Positions 31,887-36,089 of a DNA stretch of 36,089 nt are shown here, piece by piece. The position numbers and the translations under genes were made by a program. The DNA comes from a virus. The DNA lies in the IMG/VR virus record IMGVR_UViG_3300031669_000115, positions 1 through 36,089 of that record; one strand, written 5' to 3'. The notes beneath the pieces were generated by a model. That model was given only the letters and a program-made list of their open reading frames with translations, did no database searches and was not told the origin of the DNA. Every line of letters starts with the position of its first letter. Positions within the stretch are counted from its first letter, which is position 1.

Positions 31887-32171
31887 ATGGCAGAACTTAG
31901 CTTACAAGATAGAGATGATATTTTCGATGAGGTAGAACATCGCATATCTACAGATATGCGACTGGACGCACTGGAGGAAACCAATGTGCGACAAGAAGCT
32001 GAACTGAAATCCATCCTGCAGCAGATGGCTATAGATGAGGCTCTGGCTACTGAACGCGCGTCTTCTGCCAGAACATCGCTCGTCTTGGAGGTGCTGATCG
32101 CGCTGCTGGTAGGCTTGGAGACGATAGCGACGTTTTACTTGGCCTTCGGACACGGTTCTGGGGTACACTAG
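31887..32171 (+). CDS. Coiled-coil membrane protein 1 of lysis region
   Basis: A 94-aa protein with a charged N-terminal half (RDDIFDEVEHRISTDMRLDALEE), a coiled coil and one membrane segment near the C-terminus (about residues 65-88, LVLEVLIALLVGLETIATFYL). This is a C-terminally anchored topology, unlike an Rz spanin, which is anchored at its N-terminus. It could be a holin-like or antiholin-like protein by position. No family recognised. Confidence 0.65.
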   Translation: MAELSLQDRDDIFDEVEHRISTDMRLDALEETNVRQEAELKSILQQMAIDEALATERASSARTSLVLEVLIALLVGLETIATFYLAFGHGSGVH

Positions 32172-32188
32172 ACACTAGGGAGCAGTTT

Positions 32189-32626
32189 ATGAGTAACGAA
32201 TTGCAAGGGGGAAATGCTGTGGGAGACATCGATGAACTTCAGGAAACCGTCGAAGCCCTTGGAGGCAAGGTGAATAGGTTGGAAACAGGACACGCCGTCC
32301 TGCAGGAAAACCACGGTGAGTTGCGAAGACGCGTTGACGATGCCCACGTCAATATCGACCGACTTGCCAACTCACAGATCGCGTTGGAGTTGAAGTTCGG
32401 CCACATGTCAGGCACGATGGCTACAAAATCCGATCTGCTGGAGATGACAAACCGAATTGGTAATGGGTTCGAGACACTGCAGAAACAATACGGGGAGAAC
32501 TACAAGGCGGCTGTAGAGTCGATACCCGGTAAGATGTTAGCATGGATCGCCGGCATTGGTCTGATCTTAACACTAATCTCCGCTGTGGCGGCAGCAGTGG
32601 TTTACATTCATGGACAACACATCTGA
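32189..32626 (+). CDS. Coiled-coil membrane protein 2 of lysis region
   Basis: GGGAG precedes ATG 32189. The 145-aa product has a long heptad-like coiled coil (DELQETVEALGGKVNRLET through MATKSDLLEMTNRIGN) and one C-terminal membrane segment (about 115-142, MLAWIAGIGLILTLISAVAA). The layout is similar to the preceding gene: cytoplasmic coiled coil with a tail anchor. It overlaps the DUF1003-like gene by 17 nt. A role as regulator of the holin or as a membrane-tethered scaffold is possible. Confidence 0.7.
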   Translation: MSNELQGGNAVGDIDELQETVEALGGKVNRLETGHAVLQENHGELRRRVDDAHVNIDRLANSQIALELKFGHMSGTMATKSDLLEMTNRIGNGFETLQKQYGENYKAAVESIPGKMLAWIAGIGLILTLISAVAAAVVYIHGQHI

Positions 32627-32987
32627 ACAAAAGACCTTCGGACAGCTTGCAGCGGATTTTGCGCACGATCACATTGGCAGCTGGACGTTTTTATTTCTTC
32701 TTTCGGTGGCGATATGGTTATGGATTATCTACAACGAATTATCGCCAAGGCCCTTCGATCCCGCGCCATTTATCGGGCTAAATTTATTCCTTTCATTACT
32801 GGCAGCGGTACAAGCTCCTTTAATAATGATCAGCCAGAAGAGTCAGGACCTGAGACAACAGGCTGTGATCGATGCGATAGCATTGGTCGGTCAGGCGACG
32901 ATGGCGCTGACAGCAGCTACGAAGGAAATGCTGGAAGATCATCTGAAAATACTTCAACAGGAAAGGGACAAACATGACTCTGAGTGA
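32610..32987 (+). CDS. DUF1003 family membrane protein
   Basis: The 125-aa sequence has FGQLAADFAHDHIGSWTFLFLLSVAIWLWIIYN, then FDPAPFIGLNLFLSLLAAVQAPLIMISQKSQ, the two-membrane-helix signature of DUF1003 proteins, followed by a charged helical tail. Its function in bacteria is unknown to me. Here it starts within the previous gene and ends 14 nt inside the endolysin gene, so a lysis role (holin or pinholin) is a reasonable guess. No separate ribosome site is visible, so coupling is likely. Confidence 0.85.
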   Translation: MDNTSEQKTFGQLAADFAHDHIGSWTFLFLLSVAIWLWIIYNELSPRPFDPAPFIGLNLFLSLLAAVQAPLIMISQKSQDLRQQAVIDAIALVGQATMALTAATKEMLEDHLKILQQERDKHDSE

Positions 32988-33435
32988 CGAACAACTTGCG
33001 CTGCTGGACAAGGAACTTCGCAGGGACGAAGGTGTGCGCAACACCATGTACAAGGACTCCAAGGGCATCAACACTATCGGTGTAGGACACAACTGCGAAG
33101 CGAACCCGCTGCCGGATGACTGGACACAACCACTTTCCGGCGCGCAGATCGATCAGTTGCTTAACGAGGATCTGGAGGAAGTATTCAAGGATCTGGACGA
33201 TGCCTTCCCTTGGTGGGAGACACTGGACGATGTGCGCAAACGCTGCCTTGCCAACATGACTTTCAACATGGGCATCGAGACCCTGATGGAGTTCCACAAC
33301 ACGATGCGGGATTTTCAACGCGGCAGCTACGAGTCTGTGGCTGCGCGACTGCGATTGAGTTTGTGGTTCAAGCAGGTCGGTCCACGTGCAGTGCGTATCT
33401 GCGATGCGATTGAGACTGGCGTAATGCCGGAATAG
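32974..33435 (+). CDS. Endolysin, GH24 lysozyme
   Basis: Hydrolyses peptidoglycan glycan strands for host lysis. The 153-aa protein has the T4-lysozyme-type triad spacing E19-x8-D28-x5-T34 within RDEGVRNTMYKDSKGINTIGVGHN, then helical RKRCLANMTFNMGIETLMEF and the late LRLSLWFKQVGPRA. There is no N-terminal membrane or SAR segment, so release needs a holin. AGGAAAGGG precedes ATG 32974. It overlaps the DUF1003-like gene by 14 nt, which ties the two functionally. Confidence 0.93.
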   Translation: MTLSDEQLALLDKELRRDEGVRNTMYKDSKGINTIGVGHNCEANPLPDDWTQPLSGAQIDQLLNEDLEEVFKDLDDAFPWWETLDDVRKRCLANMTFNMGIETLMEFHNTMRDFQRGSYESVAARLRLSLWFKQVGPRAVRICDAIETGVMPE

Positions 33436-33443
33436 GAGGTGGT

Positions 33444-34070
33444 ATGAGCTTCGATCTTAAAACTGCAATTAGTTCAATCGCTCCGACAATCGCCACCATG
33501 CTCGGTGGACCGTTGGCCGGGGGAGCAGTCGCGTCTCTGATGGGTGCGTTCGGACTTACATCTGCCGGAAGCCAACAGAAAGACATCTCACAAATTACTC
33601 AGGTCATCCAGTCTGGCAGTATGACACCTGAGATTATCGCTGCTGTTCGAGCCGCAGACCAGAAGCACGAGGAAGTCCTGAAGCAGCAAAACATCGATCT
33701 TGTGAAAATAAATCAGGCGCATGAAGATGCTCAGTTTGCAACACAAACCGCCGACACGCAGGATGCCAGAAAAACATTTGGCCAATCGAATAACGCACTT
33801 GGCTATGTAATCCTGATCACGTTCGCCTGCCTGATGACTGCAGAGTTGTGGGGCTGCTACATGTTGTTGACTGGTGGCATCACGCTGAAAGATGTGGCCA
33901 TTGTCGCAGCGATCGCAAACGTAGTTGGGTCAATCACAGGCTATGTTGCATCAAACGCACAACAAGTGGTCAACTACAAATTCGGCAGCAGCGCAGGGAG
34001 TCAGGGGAAGGATGATGCTATCGCACTCCACATGACTAAATTGATCGACGCAAGTGGTACGCCAAAATAG
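33444..34070 (+). CDS. Holin-like membrane protein, 208 aa
   Basis: Strong AGGAGGTGG precedes ATG 33444. A glycine-rich hydrophobic N-terminus (IAPTIATMLGGPLAGGAVASLMGAFGL, about 12-38) is followed by an acidic/Gln-rich soluble stretch and two membrane segments (about 117-141 and 149-168). This is the layout of large phage holins that carry SIAPTIATMLGGPLAG-type starts. It is the last gene of the rightward block; its final 70 nt overlap the leftward SleB-like gene in antisense. Confidence 0.7.
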   Translation: MSFDLKTAISSIAPTIATMLGGPLAGGAVASLMGAFGLTSAGSQQKDISQITQVIQSGSMTPEIIAAVRAADQKHEEVLKQQNIDLVKINQAHEDAQFATQTADTQDARKTFGQSNNALGYVILITFACLMTAELWGCYMLLTGGITLKDVAIVAAIANVVGSITGYVASNAQQVVNYKFGSSAGSQGKDDAIALHMTKLIDASGTPK

Positions 34071-34624
34071 CGGGGCTGAATGATGGCGCGCGGGATGCGT
34101 GGCACGCTGGGAGTGGGTATAGGGCTGGGAGAGATATGCAGGCGATCGTGCTTCACTTCGATCATGGGGAGGTTGAGCGGCACAGATGCGACATCGGAAT
34201 GCTCAGCTGATCGCGTTCGCCGTCGCTCTCGACAGTACACCTGCGTACCGTACCGGGCCGTTGTCACACAAGATCCCACCCAGTAGGGAGACCCTGAAAC
34301 GATCTTGAATGTCTTGGTCTGGTGTGTCCCCTTGATGTAGTAGTGATCCGCCCCCTTGGTAACATCGCACCGCTTACCGCACTTCAATACTCGCGCAGCT
34401 ATAAGTCTGGATTTCTTCCACGCCTTGTTTGATTCCGACGGAACATCGCGATGCGACATCAGTGCCGTGAACTGCCATGGGCGGAACGCTTCCCTGCAAA
34501 CTCGTTTAGGTTGCCAGTGCGCGCGGGTCATGACGACATCTGCAATCGCTATCTGGCTCAAGGTCGGCTCGGATGCCCCTTCAAATTGAATTACCATCGC
34601 TAAACACCATGCGGCTACTATCAT
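34001..34624 (-). CDS. SleB-like cell wall hydrolase with long tail
   Basis: Leftward gene from ATG 34624 with AAAGGAG upstream. Residues 7 to about 112 match the SleB/Hydrolase_2 pattern: CLAMVIQFEGASEPTLSQIAIADVVMTRA (candidate catalytic E15), CREAFRPWQFTAL, AWKKSRLIAARVL, DVTKGADHYYIKGT. The domain starts at the N-terminus, so there is no cleavable signal. A further roughly 90 residues, basic then Pro-rich (SPSPIPTPSVPRIPR), have no match I know and run 70 nt into the end of the rightward holin-like gene. It lies just after the helicase gene, outside the lysis group. Confidence 0.7.
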   Translation of the reverse strand: MIVAAWCLAMVIQFEGASEPTLSQIAIADVVMTRAHWQPKRVCREAFRPWQFTALMSHRDVPSESNKAWKKSRLIAARVLKCGKRCDVTKGADHYYIKGTHQTKTFKIVSGSPYWVGSCVTTARYGTQVYCRERRRTRSAEHSDVASVPLNLPMIEVKHDRLHISPSPIPTPSVPRIPRAIIQPRYFGVPLASINLVMWSAIASSFP

Positions 34625-34640
34625 CGTTGTCTCCTTTGGA

Positions 34641-36089
34641 TTAGGCAGTCTTTCTTAAGTCAGTCACGTTGCTCTGAGCGAACAGCGCATCCCTTGGTTT
34701 TCCTGCCAGTGCAGGGTGGTCCAAGTCGATTATCCAGCAGCGTATCTTGGCCTTCTCGAAGTCCGTGCCGGCGCCCAGTGTCTTCTGTGCGCTCGGGTCG
34801 AGCAGCACGCCGCTGGAGAGCAGTTCAAGCTGTAGCTCGTGCATGTCGATGGTCTTCTCAGCGCAGATTTTCTTGAGCTGCTCGCGGGACATGTAGACCT
34901 TGCGAACGTCCATCTCGCAGCGTGCCCACATCTCTCCCCATGGTTCTTTAAGTGGGCGCATGTTCATGTTGCCCTTGCCGATGTCTGAGTTGACGACCAG
35001 TGTGTGCGGTCCGAACGCTTCCAGAAGTTCGCTGATTGTGCTGGTTGCCGACAGGTTGCTATCGCTTACATCGCCGCGCGCTTCGTCAAGATACGCTGAT
35101 GCAAACGATGTCAGAGAATTCAAATCCCAGTCGATGAAGCCCATCTTGCGAAGAACTTTACCCATGGCAAGGCCGCAGGCGATACCGGCAGACCAGAACC
35201 GCTCACGCGCTGAAATACGTTTCAGTGTGTCTAGTTGCTTCATGATCTCGCGCACGCTGTCTGCGATCATGTCTTGGTTCTGCACAAGGAACTCGACTAT
35301 CGGCTTGGCCGCGACTCCGTGATTCTCCGACATCTTCAGGAGCATCTCATCTGCCTCGACCTTGGTGTGGGTGTGTGTATCCTTTACCTTGAACTCTATC
35401 AGGCGCATCTGTTCGGCAGTGTTGTCTGCCTTGTAAGCACTCAGCTTGTTGCGCATGCTCTGGTTGGTCGTGGCCCCTAGTATGGTGCAGAACTTTTCCT
35501 GCTGGCTTAGCGACAAGCCATCACGCCCCAGACGATCCCTGCCGACACCGATAGATATGCTGTAAACCAGCGCGCTGGCGGTCTCGGGCGGCATGTTGCT
35601 GATCTCATCGTAGCCCACATGGATGTTCTGGTACAGACTGATCTTGCGGAACAGTGCGTTCACCGTGGTGCCGCGTTCAGTGCCATTGAGCATGATTTCT
35701 GTCGGATTACCATACACACTATGCGCCAGCTTGATCACCGTGGTTTTCCCTGCGCCACTCTCGCCATGCAAGCTAACGACCAGCCCCTCGACGTTCGTGA
35801 AGCGCAGCAGTGGTGCCCCGATGAGCATGAGCAAGGTCAGGCGGTAGGCTTCGTACCCCGGTCTGTTATAGAAGTTCAGCAGCTTCTTCCACTCTTCAAG
35901 GCTGCCCATTTCTTTGCCGAATCCCGGCAAGTCGCGCTTGAAGGGCGCTGGATAGGGGAACGGCTGAAAGCCTGTGGCGGTCATTACGCCATCTGCCATA
36001 ACGAAGTCGCGATCCTTCCAGCCCAGCGTGTTGTACATCTGCCTAGCGGGTGCGGCCTTCTGAAGTTGTTTTATATAGGCAACCATAAA
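34641..36089 (-). CDS. DUF927-type replicative helicase, partial
   Basis: The reading frame is open through the right edge, so the N-terminus is missing; the first Met in view (36086) may be internal. The part seen (at least 481 aa) has LGWKDRDFVMADGV, typical of the start of DUF927, Walker A GESGAGKTT (about 108-116 of the visible part), Walker B HVGYDE (156-161) and an N-rich sensor-like TTNQS. DUF927 ATPases often follow a primase domain and act as phage primase-helicases. It heads a leftward operon with the SleB-like gene 16 nt downstream. Confidence 0.75.
   Translation of the reverse strand, partial: FMVAYIKQLQKAAPARQMYNTLGWKDRDFVMADGVMTATGFQPFPYPAPFKRDLPGFGKEMGSLEEWKKLLNFYNRPGYEAYRLTLLMLIGAPLLRFTNVEGLVVSLHGESGAGKTTVIKLAHSVYGNPTEIMLNGTERGTTVNALFRKISLYQNIHVGYDEISNMPPETASALVYSISIGVGRDRLGRDGLSLSQQEKFCTILGATTNQSMRNKLSAYKADNTAEQMRLIEFKVKDTHTHTKVEADEMLLKMSENHGVAAKPIVEFLVQNQDMIADSVREIMKQLDTLKRISARERFWSAGIACGLAMGKVLRKMGFIDWDLNSLTSFASAYLDEARGDVSDSNLSATSTISELLEAFGPHTLVVNSDIGKGNMNMRPLKEPWGEMWARCEMDVRKVYMSREQLKKICAEKTIDMHELQLELLSSGVLLDPSAQKTLGAGTDFEKAKIRCWIIDLDHPALAGKPRDALFAQSNVTDLRKTA

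Noticed and set aside
34080-34286. 68-codon rightward frame after the holin-like gene
   Set aside because: It has no ribosome site and lies opposite the SleB-like gene; its Arg/Ser/Cys-rich product resembles nothing.

Overview
The window is a 36 kb piece of a tailed double-stranded DNA bacteriophage genome. It has a virion layout typical of a short-tailed (podovirus-like) phage: small and large terminase, a 733-aa portal, an Ala/Pro-rich scaffold candidate, an N4-gp56-type major capsid protein, an adaptor, a tail-nozzle-like propeller, and a 2253-aa multidomain protein of the kind carried in the virion and ejected. I see no tape-measure-sized protein with contractile or flexible tail genes, no sheath and no integrase. 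Shine-Dalgarno sites are mostly AGGAG-type, and the promoters I can read are sigma70-like (TTGACA boxes). With the GH24 lysozyme this fits a Gram-negative host, but nothing names the host. I saw no tRNA gene, rRNA gene, CRISPR array or IS element by eye.

Layout. (1) 1-3226 is a leftward arm of small genes of unknown function. It holds a truncated gene at the left edge with a ribbon-helix-helix-like N-terminus, an 818-bp control region (557-1373) rich in TTAACTAAC/TTAGCTAAC sites, two small genes behind a strong promoter whose spacer carries one of these sites, and three tandem look-alike small genes. (2) 3227-3342 is a divergent promoter region. (3) 3343-34070 is one long rightward block. It runs from accessory/packaging genes (3343-6547) through head genes (6556-13041), connector and nozzle (13051-15043), putative receptor-recognition/tail decoration proteins (15057-19632), internal/ejection candidates (19698-28936), a collagen-like fibre with small structural genes (28947-31872), to a lysis region (31887-34070). 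(4) 34001-36089 is leftward again, with a SleB-like cell-wall hydrolase and the C-terminal part of a DUF927-type replicative helicase that runs off the right edge.

How the parts work together (inference from family knowledge and order): the terminases package DNA through the portal into a shell built on the scaffold. Adaptor and nozzle close the vertex. The propeller and collagen-like proteins contact the cell surface, and the giant protein with its upstream partners is delivered with the DNA. The GH24 endolysin is released by one of several neighbouring membrane proteins.

The most unusual features are the repeated operator-like palindrome, one copy of which sits inside a promoter; a scaffold candidate with the same FDDAF-x2-AV-x-E motif at both ends; a KLDADAGVTDTNY peptide repeated four times over two neighbouring head genes; a seven-repeat Asp-box propeller whose C-terminal domain is duplicated as the next gene; an FtsK-gamma-like winged helix and an HExxH site in the giant protein, with a perfect 43-bp in-frame direct repeat bracketing a small domain; and perfect 86-bp repeats in the collagen-like fibre.
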